The notes beneath the pieces were generated by a model that was not told where the DNA came from, made no database searches, and was given only the letters and a program-made list of their open reading frames with translations. Both the position numbers and the translations under genes were made by a program. This document shows, in pieces, positions 8,389 through 17,184 of a stretch of 64,000 nt of DNA (the first letter of the stretch is position 1; each line of letters opens with the position of its first letter). The stretch lies in contig NZ_FNAN01000005.1 in NCBI RefSeq assembly GCF_900101885.1, positions 285,533-349,532 on the forward strand, given 5' to 3'. Origin of the DNA: Dyadobacter soli (GTDB lineage Bacteria; Bacteroidota; Bacteroidia; Cytophagales; Spirosomataceae).

Positions 8389-9840
8389 TTACTGAGGAAT
8401 GGGGCTGATGTCCCCGCGACGGATCATGCGGTTTTCCTTCGTCCGGAGATCGTCATGAAGCATTGTGCGGAAGCTGTCCACGCTCTTTGTAGCAGCGAGG
8501 CGCAGCCCTTCCGGCGCCGGAAGGCCCATGATATCCAGGGCTTTGCGAAGCAGGGTTTCATTTTCATCGCCGAAAGGAAGGTAGGGAACGGTGGTATCTT
8601 CCACCTGGTAGTCCGGCGTCATACCATCGACAGTCCCGTAGTCCGACTCGCCGTTGGCATTGGCGGTTTGTCCGAGCATAATGTACGCGCCCCATTTCCA
8701 GCGTTTCTGGTCGTCGGGAACCAACTGTCCGAACAGGTTTTTCCCCGCCGTATGCTCTCCGATCTTGATCACGCTCATGTAAGGCTTCAATCCATTGATT
8801 ACCAGTTCGCTGGCTGATGCCGTTCCATTGGAAGTCAGTACAAACACGCGGCTCAAAGTGCTGCCGACATTGCTGGCCTCGTCCAGAAATGGGTAATTCA
8901 ATGCATTGGCTCCCTGCATTTTCTGCCAGTATGCGGTGTATTTATCGTTCCATTGTTCCTTATAAAAGATTTTGGAGCCCGAAACCCCCGTGCCGATCAG
9001 CGACGCAAGGGTCACCGCCGAGCTGATATAGCCGCCCGGATTGAACCGCAGATCGAGTACCAGCTCGTTCACGCCTTTGCTTTTGAAATCCGCAAATACC
9101 TGGCGCAGCTCATTGTCATATTTCGACTCGTCGGCGTCGGTACCGGGTACGAATTGTGTGTAAACCAGGTAGCCGATCGTTTTGCCGTAAGCAGGTTTTG
9201 AAATGACGGTAGAAAAAAGAACGGGATCTTCGTTCACCAATGCTTTGGTCACGGTAACCGTGCGGCTGCTTGCCACAACGGCCGAGCCGGAAACTTCCCC
9301 TAATGTAAATGTGACCGTCTCGTTGCCGCCTAGCAAGGAAGTATAGTTGCTGGAAGTCAGCTGTGTCCCATTCACTTTCATGAGGATATCGCCCCGTTTC
9401 AGGCCTGCTGTTTCGGCCGGGCTGCCTTTGACCACATAATTCAGGAAAGCGGCGAGGTTCGACTTGCCATTATCGATGTAGGACAATGAGTAGCTGATCC
9501 CGAACATCGTGCTCACGCCATTGAATTCGCTCTGCAAAGCATCGATATCATCGGTAACGGCCGAAAAACGGTCGACGGTAGTGCGCTGGTAGACGAGTTT
9601 TTCAAAGTAATCATGGGGATCGATGGAATTATCGAGGCTGGTTTTCGCAGGCAGGTTTTTATACCAGAAATAGGCATCATCCATGATATCGTACAACCAG
9701 CTATTTACATCGGGATAATCCGCAGCAGTGGTAGAATCGAGGGTTGCTACGGCCGGCTCGACATCCTTGTCATTACAACCCACCACCGCCAGCGCAAAAA
9801 TCAGGACATAGAGAAGATGCAATCGTTTGGAGTTTAACAT
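8389..9840 (-). CDS. S41-family C-terminal processing peptidase, lipoprotein
   Basis: The start at 9840 gives a 483-residue lipoprotein with lipobox Cys22 (LAVVGC). A longer frame adds 16 residues that would break the signal peptide. The order is an N-terminal helical cap, a PDZ domain (about 110-200, with GSPAETAGLKRGDILMKVNG), and an S41 serine-protease core. The core has LRFNPGG (265-270), the nucleophile Ser342 in TASASE and the general base Lys367, 25 residues later as in Tsp/CtpA. It should cleave envelope proteins from their C-termini while anchored to a membrane. Substrate unknown. Confidence 0.88.
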   Translation of the reverse strand: MLNSKRLHLLYVLIFALAVVGCNDKDVEPAVATLDSTTAADYPDVNSWLYDIMDDAYFWYKNLPAKTSLDNSIDPHDYFEKLVYQRTTVDRFSAVTDDIDALQSEFNGVSTMFGISYSLSYIDNGKSNLAAFLNYVVKGSPAETAGLKRGDILMKVNGTQLTSSNYTSLLGGNETVTFTLGEVSGSAVVASSRTVTVTKALVNEDPVLFSTVISKPAYGKTIGYLVYTQFVPGTDADESKYDNELRQVFADFKSKGVNELVLDLRFNPGGYISSAVTLASLIGTGVSGSKIFYKEQWNDKYTAYWQKMQGANALNYPFLDEASNVGSTLSRVFVLTSNGTASASELVINGLKPYMSVIKIGEHTAGKNLFGQLVPDDQKRWKWGAYIMLGQTANANGESDYGTVDGMTPDYQVEDTTVPYLPFGDENETLLRKALDIMGLPAPEGLRLAATKSVDSFRTMLHDDLRTKENRMIRRGDISPIPQ

Positions 9841-9989
9841 AGTGTTCAGTTTAAAAAGTAAAGCGTAAACTGATTTGCCATAGGCCAAGCTGCAATGTGG
9901 GTTAATCGGTATTATACAGCTGTTACGTCGCGGGGGAGGGAAATGTGGCGGTGAGGGTAGCTAATTTTATTCCGGTGATGATGGAGACT

Positions 9990-10140
9990 GCCCCGGCAGG
10001 GGCTTCCTGTTTCTAGAAATTATTGGGTTAAAAAATGCGAAGGCTCCGGAGGTGTCGCCTTGTATACATAGGCGGCACCTCCGGAGCCTTCGCTTGAAAT
10101 CTAAATACACTACTAGAAACAGGAGGGCTCTCCGAGCCCA
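9990..10140. repeat. Nested palindromic repeat element (REP-like)
   Basis: The core is a hairpin with 24-bp arms at 10037-10060 and 10070-10093 (GGCTCCGGAGGTG(T/C)CGCCT), differing at one base, around the loop TGTATACAT. It is framed by the inverted pair CCTGTTTCTAG (10006-10016) and CTAGAAACAGG (10113-10123), and further out by small GC hairpins (GCCCC/GGGGC and GGGCT/AGCCC). No coding frame is credible here. From memory, the words resemble dispersed palindromic repeats common between genes in Bacteroidota. Confidence 0.7.
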
Positions 10141-10155
10141 TTACCCGACAGATTT

Positions 10156-10213
10156 TCGCCATTGATCCGGAGGGTTTTGAAAAATCCAAAACTACCTGCC
10201 GGGCCAATGGCGA
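10156..10213 (-). terminator. Long imperfect hairpin after the iol operon
   Basis: Nested inverted pairs are TCGCCATTG (10156-10164) with CAATGGCGA (10205-10213), and GTTTTG (10174-10179) with CAAAAC (10187-10192). It starts about 20 bp after the iolE stop and may end the operon transcript. The minus-strand side is followed by AAAATC rather than T's, so a role in RNA stability is as likely. Confidence 0.45.
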
Positions 10214-10232
10214 TTTATATTGGAATGGGTGC

Positions 10233-11135
10233 TTAAATGCCTGTCAATCCCCTGAAAAAATTCCGCGCGATAATCGCATATTCCAGCGGGTTCGCTTTGG
10301 CGGGGTCCTGTTCGGCTTCGAGGACGATCCAACCGGCGTAATCGCTTTCTTTGATGATCCCAAAAAGCGAGGGGAAATCAATGCAGCCTTCGGGATCGCC
10401 GGGCACGGTGAAAACGCCGTTTTTCACGGCCGTCAGGAAGCTCAGGCGCTCGTCGTGTACACGTTGGAGCACGTTCGGGCGCACGTCTTTAAGGTGGATG
10501 TGCGCGGTGCGACCGATGTATTTGTTCAATGCGGCTACGGGATCTTCACCGGCGAAATGAAAGTGCCCGCAGTCGTAGTTGAGAAACACATAGTCGGGGT
10601 TGGTTTCATTGAGCAGCCGGTCGGTTTCTTCGACGGTTTGGACGCAGGTGCCCATATGGTGGTGGAATGCCAGTTTCATTCCCCGGTCGCGGGCGATTTT
10701 CCCGAGTTCGTCAAGACCGTACGTAAAGTTGTCCCAATCCTCGCGGGTGTTCAGCATTCCCTTGCCTTCAAACACAGGTACATTCATTTGTCCCTGGCAG
10801 CTGTTTCCGGTTTCGCCGCCGCCGATCACTTTTGCACCCATGATTTCGAGGAAATCGAGCAGTTTGGTGAAATTCTCGCGGTTTTCGGCGAAGGTTTTGG
10901 TCGTCAGTTCGTAGCTGTTCCATTGGTTGCAAATCTGCAAGCCGCGGAGTTCCAATGCTTTTTTCAGGACATTGGTGTCGCGGGGAAACTTGTTACCCAC
11001 TTCACAGCCCGTGAATCCGGCCAGCGCCATTTCGCTCACGCATTGCTCGAATGTATTCTCGCCGCCGAGCTCCGGCATATCGTCGTTGGTCCAGTTAATA
11101 GGAGCAACGCCCAGTTTGATGTTTTCGAAGTTCAT
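10233..11135 (-). CDS. iolE: myo-Inosose-2 dehydratase
   Basis: The protein has 300 residues, the usual size. The N-terminus KLGVAPINWTNDDMPELGG is characteristic of IolE. The TIM-barrel metal-site residues appear in KLAFHHHMGT, YDCGHFHFAG and HIHLKDV, and the C-terminal GWIVLEAEQDPAKANPLEYA is also family-typical. It dehydrates scyllo-inosose (2-keto-myo-inositol) to a trihydroxycyclohexane-dione, the second step of inositol breakdown, in the cytosol. It is the last gene of the operon, after iolD, from which a 125-bp purine/pyrimidine-tract spacer separates it. Confidence 0.95.
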   Translation of the reverse strand: MNFENIKLGVAPINWTNDDMPELGGENTFEQCVSEMALAGFTGCEVGNKFPRDTNVLKKALELRGLQICNQWNSYELTTKTFAENRENFTKLLDFLEIMGAKVIGGGETGNSCQGQMNVPVFEGKGMLNTREDWDNFTYGLDELGKIARDRGMKLAFHHHMGTCVQTVEETDRLLNETNPDYVFLNYDCGHFHFAGEDPVAALNKYIGRTAHIHLKDVRPNVLQRVHDERLSFLTAVKNGVFTVPGDPEGCIDFPSLFGIIKESDYAGWIVLEAEQDPAKANPLEYAIIARNFFRGLTGI

Positions 11136-11137
11136 TT

Positions 11138-11270
11138 TTTTGGAAAGGGGTGAAAGGGAGTAAGGGGAAAAAGGGAGGAAGGGGAGGATGGAGGAAAGGG
11201 GTGAAGGGGTTATCTCAAAAAAAACCTTTCCTCCCTTTCTTCCTTCCTCCCTTTCCTCCTTTATAAAAAT
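11138..11270. repeat. Purine-rich tract with inverted pyrimidine-rich copy
   Basis: From 11138 to about 11215 the plus strand is almost only A and G in GGGAGGAAGGGG-type words. After a short TTATCTCAAAAAAAA spacer, 11223-11262 is C/T-rich (CCTTTCCTCCCTTTCTTCC), the inverted counterpart. The block fills the iolD-iolE spacer and reaches a few bases into the iolD 3' end. Confidence 0.7.
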
Positions 11271-13126
11271 ATTCGTTGCGTTTTTTTGTTCTCGCGGTAA
11301 GTTTCAAATGCCTTTTGGACTGTCGGGGAGGTCGATACTTCCGCTACGGGCACTTCCCACCAGGCGTGGTAACCTTTCACAGTGCGGTACAGGCTGGTTT
11401 CGATGTAAATGACGGTGGTACGGTCGGCGGCTTTGGCTTGTGCCAATGCGGCTTCCAGCGACTGGCGGTCGGTGGCGCGGATGACGTTGGCGCCGAGGCT
11501 TTCGGCATTCTTCGCAAGGTCTACCGGCAAAAATCCGCCTGACAATTGCCCGGTTTCATTTTCGCGGTACTTGTACATGGTTCCAAAGCGCTCGCTGCCA
11601 ATGCTTTCCGACAACCCGCCGATACTGGCGTAGCCGTTGTTGTTCAAAAGCAAAATCGTAAAGCGCACGCCTTCCTGAATGGCTGTTACAATCTCGTGGT
11701 TATTCATCAGGTAGCCGCCGTCGCCGCAGAGCACGTACACTTCGCGGGTAGGGTCGGCCATTTTGGCGCCGAGGCCGGCTGCGATCTCGTAGCCCATGCA
11801 CGAAAAGCCGTATTCGAGGTGAAAGTTTTTCGGGTCGGTAGCACGCCATAGTTTGTGCAAATCGCCCGGAGCGCTGCCGGATGCATTGATCATCACATCG
11901 CGGTCGTCCATAAAACTGTTGAGCGTGCCTATCACGACCGCCTGATCGATCGGCGGAACGGTGCTGTTGCCTTCTGCATAAATCTGGGTCACCTCGTCAT
12001 CCCAGGCCTTATTGATTTCGGTAATATGCTGGCGGTATTCTGACGCGACTTCATGGTTACCCAAAAGTCCTGCCAGTTCTTCCAGAACAGCTTTCGCGTC
12101 CCCGATCACCGGCAATGCGGCATGCTTGAATGCGTCGAATTCGCTGATATTGATATTGATGAAACGGACATCCGGATTTTTGAATATCGATTTCGAAGCC
12201 GTCGTAAAATCGCTGTAACGCGTGCCGATACCGATCACCAGATCAGCCTGGTTGGCAACGTCGATCGCATATTTGGTACCGGTGGCGCCCAGGCCGCCGA
12301 TGCTGTAAGGCGCATCATAGCGTACTGCGCCCTTTCCAGCGAAAGTTTCGCCCACTGGAATGCCGGTTTTCGATGCAAATGCGTGAAGTGTTTCCGTTGC
12401 GCCGCTGTAAATAGCGCCGCCTCCCGCTACGATCACAGGTTTTCGGGCAGATTTGATCCATTCCGCCGCCTTTTGCAAGGTTACCAGGTCGGGACGGGGC
12501 CGACCGACATGCCACACGCGTTTTTGGAACAATGATTCCGGGAAATCGTAAGCGTGCGTCTGCACATCCTGCGGCATCGAGAGCGTCACACAGCCCATTT
12601 CCGCCTGCGAGGTGAGTACGCGCATGACTTCCGGCAGGGAGTAGATCAGTTGTTCCGGACGGTTAATGCGGTCCCAATATTTGGATACGGGTTTGAAACA
12701 ATCATTCACCGAAATATCCTGTGAAGCGGCACTTTCGAGCTGCTGCAAAACCGGGTTAGGCTCGCGCGTCGCGAAAATATCGCCGGGCAGGAGCAGTACC
12801 GGCAACCGGTTAATGGTCGCCAATGCGGCGCCGGTGATCATATTCGTAGCGCCCGGGCCGATGGACGTCGTACAAACGAATGCACCCAGGCGGTTCTTCA
12901 CCTTCGCGTAAGCGACCGCCGTATGCACCATCGATTGCTCGTTGCGGCATTGATAGTACCGGAAATCGGGATTTTCCTGTAACGCCTGGCCGAGCCCGGC
13001 CACATTACCGTGCCCGAAAATACCGAAACAGCCACCAAAATAGGGTTCTTCGATACCGTCACGCTCGATGTACTGGTTTTTTAGAAACATGATGGTAGCC
13101 TGCGCCACCGTGAGTCGTCTGGTCAT
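11261..13126 (-). CDS. iolD: 3D-(3,5/4)-trihydroxycyclohexane-1,2-dione hydrolase (thiamine-PP dependent)
   Basis: The protein has 621 residues, the normal IolD length. It has the three domains of thiamine-diphosphate enzymes: an N-terminal PYR domain with GIFGHGNVAGLGQAL, a middle nucleotide-fold domain (AGGGAIYSGA), and a C-terminal PP domain. The C-terminal ThDP/Mg motif is GDGGYLMNNHEIVTA...LLNNNGYASIG. It hydrolyses the ring of the diketone from IolE to give 5-deoxy-glucuronate. The start MTRRLTVAQATIMFLKNQY matches the family N-terminus. It lies 30 bp after the aldolase gene in the same operon. Confidence 0.95.
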   Translation of the reverse strand: MTRRLTVAQATIMFLKNQYIERDGIEEPYFGGCFGIFGHGNVAGLGQALQENPDFRYYQCRNEQSMVHTAVAYAKVKNRLGAFVCTTSIGPGATNMITGAALATINRLPVLLLPGDIFATREPNPVLQQLESAASQDISVNDCFKPVSKYWDRINRPEQLIYSLPEVMRVLTSQAEMGCVTLSMPQDVQTHAYDFPESLFQKRVWHVGRPRPDLVTLQKAAEWIKSARKPVIVAGGGAIYSGATETLHAFASKTGIPVGETFAGKGAVRYDAPYSIGGLGATGTKYAIDVANQADLVIGIGTRYSDFTTASKSIFKNPDVRFININISEFDAFKHAALPVIGDAKAVLEELAGLLGNHEVASEYRQHITEINKAWDDEVTQIYAEGNSTVPPIDQAVVIGTLNSFMDDRDVMINASGSAPGDLHKLWRATDPKNFHLEYGFSCMGYEIAAGLGAKMADPTREVYVLCGDGGYLMNNHEIVTAIQEGVRFTILLLNNNGYASIGGLSESIGSERFGTMYKYRENETGQLSGGFLPVDLAKNAESLGANVIRATDRQSLEAALAQAKAADRTTVIYIETSLYRTVKGYHAWWEVPVAEVSTSPTVQKAFETYRENKKTQRIFL

Positions 13127-13156
13127 GTCTTTGAATATTTACTGTTTGAAACAGAA

Positions 13157-14104
13157 TCAGCTGATGGAGCTGAACTCGCCCGCTTTGCCGGTGCAACCGA
13201 ACAAATCGAACTTTTTCAGCATAAACTTTTTGTATTCCTCCATAAAAATCTTCCCCGGGGTAGTAGGGGCGAATTCGTCGGGGCGGTCGCGGAAAAACTC
13301 CCGGTTGACCATCGTCCAGAGCAGCCGCGTGTCGGTTGCGATGTTGATTTTGCAAATGCCGAGTGGAATAGCCTTTCGTACTTCCTCTTCTTGCACGCCT
13401 TTGGCATCGGTTTTCAACTGGCCGCCAGCCGCATTGATGCGTTCGATCACTTCCGGGACCACATTGGAGCCGCCGTGCAATACGAGCGGGAAGCCGGGCA
13501 AACGCTTCTGAATTTCTTCCAGGATATGGAATTGCAGACCCTGCCCACCTGAAAATTTGTAAACACCGTGGCTGGTACCCACGGCAATGGCCAGGCTGTC
13601 GCAATCGGTAGCACGTACAAAATCCTCGACCTGCTGTGGATTGGTGTAAAAAGAATGCGCCGCATCGACGGTGAGGTCGTCTTCCACGCCGGCCAGCACA
13701 CCTAACTCAGCTTCCACGCTGATGCCTTTCGCATGCGCCGCGGCTACCACGGCCTGGGTACGGGCTACATTTTTTTCAAAACTGTCGTGCGAAGCGTCGA
13801 TCATCACAGAAGTATAGCCGCCTTTGCCGATCGCATCGAAAATGTGTTCTTCATAGCCGTGATCCATATGGATCGCGTACGTAACGTGCGGGTAAATGCG
13901 CGCGGCGGCACCTATCATGGACAGGAGCATGTCCGCATGGGCGTAGTCGCGCGCGAAGGGCGTTGTCTGGACGATGAAAGGCGCATTGGCCTCCTGCGCC
14001 GCAGCGAAAAGACCATGAATTTCTTCCATGAAAAACACATTCACAGCCGGTATCGCGTAGCGGCCATAGCACTTTTCAAAGAGTTGGCGAGTTGTCAGTA
14101 GCAT
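13157..14104 (-). CDS. iolJ: Class II aldolase, likely 6-phospho-5-dehydro-2-deoxy-gluconate aldolase
   Basis: The start at 14104 (MLLTTRQLFEKCYGRYAIPAVNV, 315 residues) matches class II aldolases. The longer frame would run into the symporter gene. The catalytic Asp81 and zinc His82 lie in HMDHG, and other metal/phosphate motifs are GTSHGVYKF, LHGGSN and KINIATDTR. The family also includes fructose-bisphosphate aldolase. Position between iolD and the symporter, in an operon otherwise missing this step, supports the IolJ role: splitting the phosphorylated C6 acid into dihydroxyacetone phosphate and malonate semialdehyde. It begins 8 bp after the symporter stop. Confidence 0.85.
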   Translation of the reverse strand: MLLTTRQLFEKCYGRYAIPAVNVFFMEEIHGLFAAAQEANAPFIVQTTPFARDYAHADMLLSMIGAAARIYPHVTYAIHMDHGYEEHIFDAIGKGGYTSVMIDASHDSFEKNVARTQAVVAAAHAKGISVEAELGVLAGVEDDLTVDAAHSFYTNPQQVEDFVRATDCDSLAIAVGTSHGVYKFSGGQGLQFHILEEIQKRLPGFPLVLHGGSNVVPEVIERINAAGGQLKTDAKGVQEEEVRKAIPLGICKINIATDTRLLWTMVNREFFRDRPDEFAPTTPGKIFMEEYKKFMLKKFDLFGCTGKAGEFSSIS

Positions 14105-14112
14105 TGGAATGG

Positions 14113-15723
14113 TTACCAGAAAATCGTGTATAAAGCTGCCAGTACACCGCAAATCAGCACCGAGCCGATCACAAAGCTTTTGCCCGGCTGAAACATCGAA
14201 GCCTCGATGTTCAAACTTTTCGGATTGTTCCTGCTTTTAGGATCGGCAAGTGAAATGGCGGCGATCACGGCGCAGAGGATCAGGAAAATGTAGCCCATAC
14301 GATCCAGGAACGGGATTTCGGGATACATAAACTTGCCGGCTGTCGACAATGGGATAGTTAGCAATGCGGCGGTCAATGCGGCGGCCGAGGTAGTCCGTTT
14401 CCAGAACATCCCGAGGATGAAAATCGCGAATACACCCGGCGTGATGAAGCTGCTGTATTCCTGGATGAACTGGTAGGCCTGGTCGAGCACGCGCAGCTGC
14501 GGGGCAATGAGGATACCGATGCCCATCGCGACGTAGATCGTATAGCGGCCCACGCGTACAAGCTGGCGCTCCGAAGCCTGCGGGGCGATGTACTGTTTGT
14601 AAATGTCTAATGTAAAAATGGTTGAAATGCTGTTGGCCTTACCGGCGAGCGACGCTACGATAGCGGCCGTAAGTGCGGCAAAAGCCATTCCTTTCAGACC
14701 TGCCGGCAGCAGGTTAAGCAAAACCGGGTAAGCATGGTCGGGTTTCACGACATTGCCGGCGAGCATTTCCTGCTGGAACATGCCGTTTTGGTATAAAACG
14801 AATGCGGCAATGCCCGGGATTACGACGATAATCGGGATGAGCAGCTTCAACAATGCAGCGAAAAGAATCCCTTTCCGGGCGGTAGGCAGGCTCGCGCCGA
14901 GGCTGCGCTGGATAATGTACTGGTTGCAGCCGAAATAGGCGAGGTTGTTGATCCACATCGCACCGATGATGACCGTCAGGCCGGGAAGGTCTTTGTAAAA
15001 AGGATTATCCTTCGGTAGGATCATATGGAAATGCGAGTCGGCCTGTTCCTTGAGCAAGCCCAATGCATTGAATATCCCCGGCCTGTTGAAATGCTGGGAG
15101 ACTAGGTCCAATGCGAGGTAAGTGGTCGCTAAACCGCCCAGGACAAGCACAACTACCTGCACCACATCGGTGTAGCCGATTACCTTCATCCCGCCGATTG
15201 TGATTACAATGGCAAAAAGCCCGAGGCCGACGATGGCATACTGGAAATCAATTCCGGCAGTCACCTCCAGCGCGAGTGCGCCGAGGTACAGGATGGACGT
15301 CAGGTTTACAAATACGTATAATAACAGCCAGAAAACGGCCATAATCGTCGCCACTGTGGGGTTATACCTCTCCCGGAGGAACTGCGGCATGGTATAGATC
15401 TTGTTTTTGAGATATACCGGCAGGATAAACAACGCCACAACGATCAGCGAGGCCGCTGCCATCCATTCGTACGAAGAAATAGCCAGACCAATTGCAAACC
15501 CCGAGCCCGACATCCCGATAAAGTGTTCGGCGGAGATATTGGAAGCGATGATGGAAGCACCGATCGCCCAGAATGTCAGCGAGCCCTCGGCAAGGAAGTA
15601 GTCGGTGGAACTGACCTCTTTCGAGCTTTTCTTTTTATAAATCCAGTAACCGTAAGCGGAAACGCCTATCAGATAGATGAAAAATACTATGTAATCCAGC
15701 GATTGCAGACCGGTAGTGGACAT
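14113..15723 (-). CDS. Sodium:solute symporter (SSS/SGLT family), probable inositol transporter
   Basis: The protein has 536 residues and about 13-14 membrane helices. It has the SSS hallmarks DYFLAEGSLTFWAIGASIIASNISAEHFIGMSGSGFA near the N-terminus and AALTAAIVASLAGKANSISTIFTLDIYK in the middle, including the sodium-site helix. It sits between iolG and iolJ in a complete inositol catabolic operon, so myo-inositol is the most likely substrate. That is inference from context, as SGLT-like proteins of this branch also carry hexoses. Location is the inner membrane. Confidence 0.88.
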   Translation of the reverse strand: MSTTGLQSLDYIVFFIYLIGVSAYGYWIYKKKSSKEVSSTDYFLAEGSLTFWAIGASIIASNISAEHFIGMSGSGFAIGLAISSYEWMAAASLIVVALFILPVYLKNKIYTMPQFLRERYNPTVATIMAVFWLLLYVFVNLTSILYLGALALEVTAGIDFQYAIVGLGLFAIVITIGGMKVIGYTDVVQVVVLVLGGLATTYLALDLVSQHFNRPGIFNALGLLKEQADSHFHMILPKDNPFYKDLPGLTVIIGAMWINNLAYFGCNQYIIQRSLGASLPTARKGILFAALLKLLIPIIVVIPGIAAFVLYQNGMFQQEMLAGNVVKPDHAYPVLLNLLPAGLKGMAFAALTAAIVASLAGKANSISTIFTLDIYKQYIAPQASERQLVRVGRYTIYVAMGIGILIAPQLRVLDQAYQFIQEYSSFITPGVFAIFILGMFWKRTTSAAALTAALLTIPLSTAGKFMYPEIPFLDRMGYIFLILCAVIAAISLADPKSRNNPKSLNIEASMFQPGKSFVIGSVLICGVLAALYTIFW

Positions 15724-15774
15724 GCTTGTGAAAGGGTTAGTTGGTTAAATGGTACGGTAATAGATGGCGGGAGC

Positions 15775-15922
15775 CGATACTGGTCAGGTATTATCAGGAA
15801 TAGTCATGTGTAGTCAAGTCTGGCCGGGTTTTGTGATGGATGCTATCTGTAACAGGCCAAACTTATTGATTTTTCACTACAAATGACCAAACCTTACGGT
15901 ACCTGACCACACCTGACTATTT
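15775..15922. repeat. Degenerate inverted-arm element (TGGTCAGG words)
   Basis: The left arm (15781-15822) is built from GGTCAGG, ATCAGG, AGTCATG and AGTCAAG words. The right arm (15876-15920) carries the complements (ATGACC, CCTGACC, CCTGACT). The two arms are recognisable inverted copies of one word set, separated by about 50 bp. It fills the gap between iolG and the symporter gene, with no coding frame. Confidence 0.65.
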
Positions 15923-16954
15923 CTAAACCGCGGCTGCATATTGCAGCACTTCGTCCAGCTTCACGCTTCTGCCTTCGGTGAGCGACTTCATGGCCGCAAT
16001 ACCGATTGCCGTCGCCATCAGGCCATCGTGCGCATCCACGGGCGAAGGGGTATCTTTCAACACGCAATCGATGAATGTTTTAAGGCACACGCGGTACGCC
16101 GTTTCATATCTTTCGAGGAAGAAATGCAGCGGCAGTGAGCTGTGGCCTCCGTTACTATCGAAATGAATGAGGGTATCGGTGGTGTTGTTTTCGGCTTTCG
16201 CCATTCCTTTTGATCCGAAAATTTCCAACCGCTGGTCATAACCGTACACGGCCTTGCGGCTGTTGTCGATGACGCCTATCGCGCCATTTTCAAAGGTGAG
16301 AACGATTACAGCGGTGTCGATATCACCGAAATCCTTAATCTCGGGGTGGATAAGCGCATCGCCTTTCACAAAAACTTCTTTCACCTCGCTGCCCACAATG
16401 TAGCGCGCCATATCGAAGTCGTGGATCGACATATCGAGGAAAATCCCGCCCGAAACTTTCAGGTACTCAACCGGCGGCGGTGCCGGGTCGCGGCTGGTAA
16501 TGCGGAGAATGTGCGGCTCGCCGATCTTTTCGTTCACGACCAGGTGCCTCACATTCATGAAGTTGGCGTCGAACCGGCGGTTGAAGCCGAGCATCAGCTT
16601 CACATTGTTATCCGAAACTGCCTTTTCAGCGGCTTGAATGGCTTCCAGTGTTACGTCAAGGGGTTTTTCGCAGAAAATATGCTTCCCTTTTTCGGCGGCA
16701 GCCACGGTATAAGGCACGTGGAAAGGGGTAGGCGAGCAAATGATCACCGCTTCCACATCGGGATGGTTGATCACATCGTAGGCATCGGTAACGACCTCGG
16801 GCACACCCAGGTCGCGGGCGAACGCATGTGCAGCAGGCGAGAGGTCGGAAGCGATGATCACCTCCGCATCGGGCATATGGTGCACCAGGTTGGCTAGGTG
16901 GATCTGGCCAATCCGGCCGAGTCCGATCACACCGGTTTTAAGTTTTTTTGTCAT
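15923..16954 (-). CDS. iolG: Inositol 2-dehydrogenase
   Basis: The protein has 343 residues of the Gfo/Idh/MocA fold. The NAD-binding GVIGLGRIGQIH is at the N-terminus. The catalytic Lys97 is in CEKPLD, and Asp174 and His178 lie in DMSIHDFDMARY, matching the catalytic set known for Bacillus subtilis IolG. It oxidises myo-inositol to scyllo-inosose with NAD+, the first step of the pathway. It is flanked on both sides by unusual repeat elements, though still codirectional with the other iol genes. Confidence 0.93.
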   Translation of the reverse strand: MTKKLKTGVIGLGRIGQIHLANLVHHMPDAEVIIASDLSPAAHAFARDLGVPEVVTDAYDVINHPDVEAVIICSPTPFHVPYTVAAAEKGKHIFCEKPLDVTLEAIQAAEKAVSDNNVKLMLGFNRRFDANFMNVRHLVVNEKIGEPHILRITSRDPAPPPVEYLKVSGGIFLDMSIHDFDMARYIVGSEVKEVFVKGDALIHPEIKDFGDIDTAVIVLTFENGAIGVIDNSRKAVYGYDQRLEIFGSKGMAKAENNTTDTLIHFDSNGGHSSLPLHFFLERYETAYRVCLKTFIDCVLKDTPSPVDAHDGLMATAIGIAAMKSLTEGRSVKLDEVLQYAAAV

Positions 16955-16969
16955 CTGTCAGAAAATATA

Positions 16970-17160
16970 ATATTGATTAAGATTGATTAATCAATTGACT
17001 ATCCTTTTCCCGTCGACTTAAGTCGACGGCAGAAGATTTGATATTGATTGAGATTGATTAATCAATTGCAGTCCCCCCTTGAAATCCCCCTTGCCGTCGA
17101 CTTAAGTCGACGAAAAGAGAATTGAATTGATTAGAATTGAATTGAATAGTTTAGAATTGT
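16970..17160. repeat. AT-rich palindrome cluster with two copies of a GTCGACTTAAGTCGAC palindrome
   Basis: Perfect palindromes lie at 17010-17029 (ccgtcgacttaagtcgacgg) and 17095-17112 (18 bp, same core). They are interleaved with repeats of GATTGATTAATCAATTG (about 16981-16997 and 17052-17068) and degenerate AATTGAATTGATTAG words to 17160. The block fills the 230-bp gap between mmsA and iolG. It could act as an intraoperonic processing or partial termination signal. No coding frame was seen. Confidence 0.8.
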
Positions 17161-17184
17161 CAGGCTTGTTATGCAAAAGTTCTT

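Noticed and set aside
9990..10213. Insertion sequence remnant or MITE with terminal inverted repeats
   Set aside because: No target-site duplication or transposase fragment could be identified; the nested palindromes fit a REP-like unit or terminators better.
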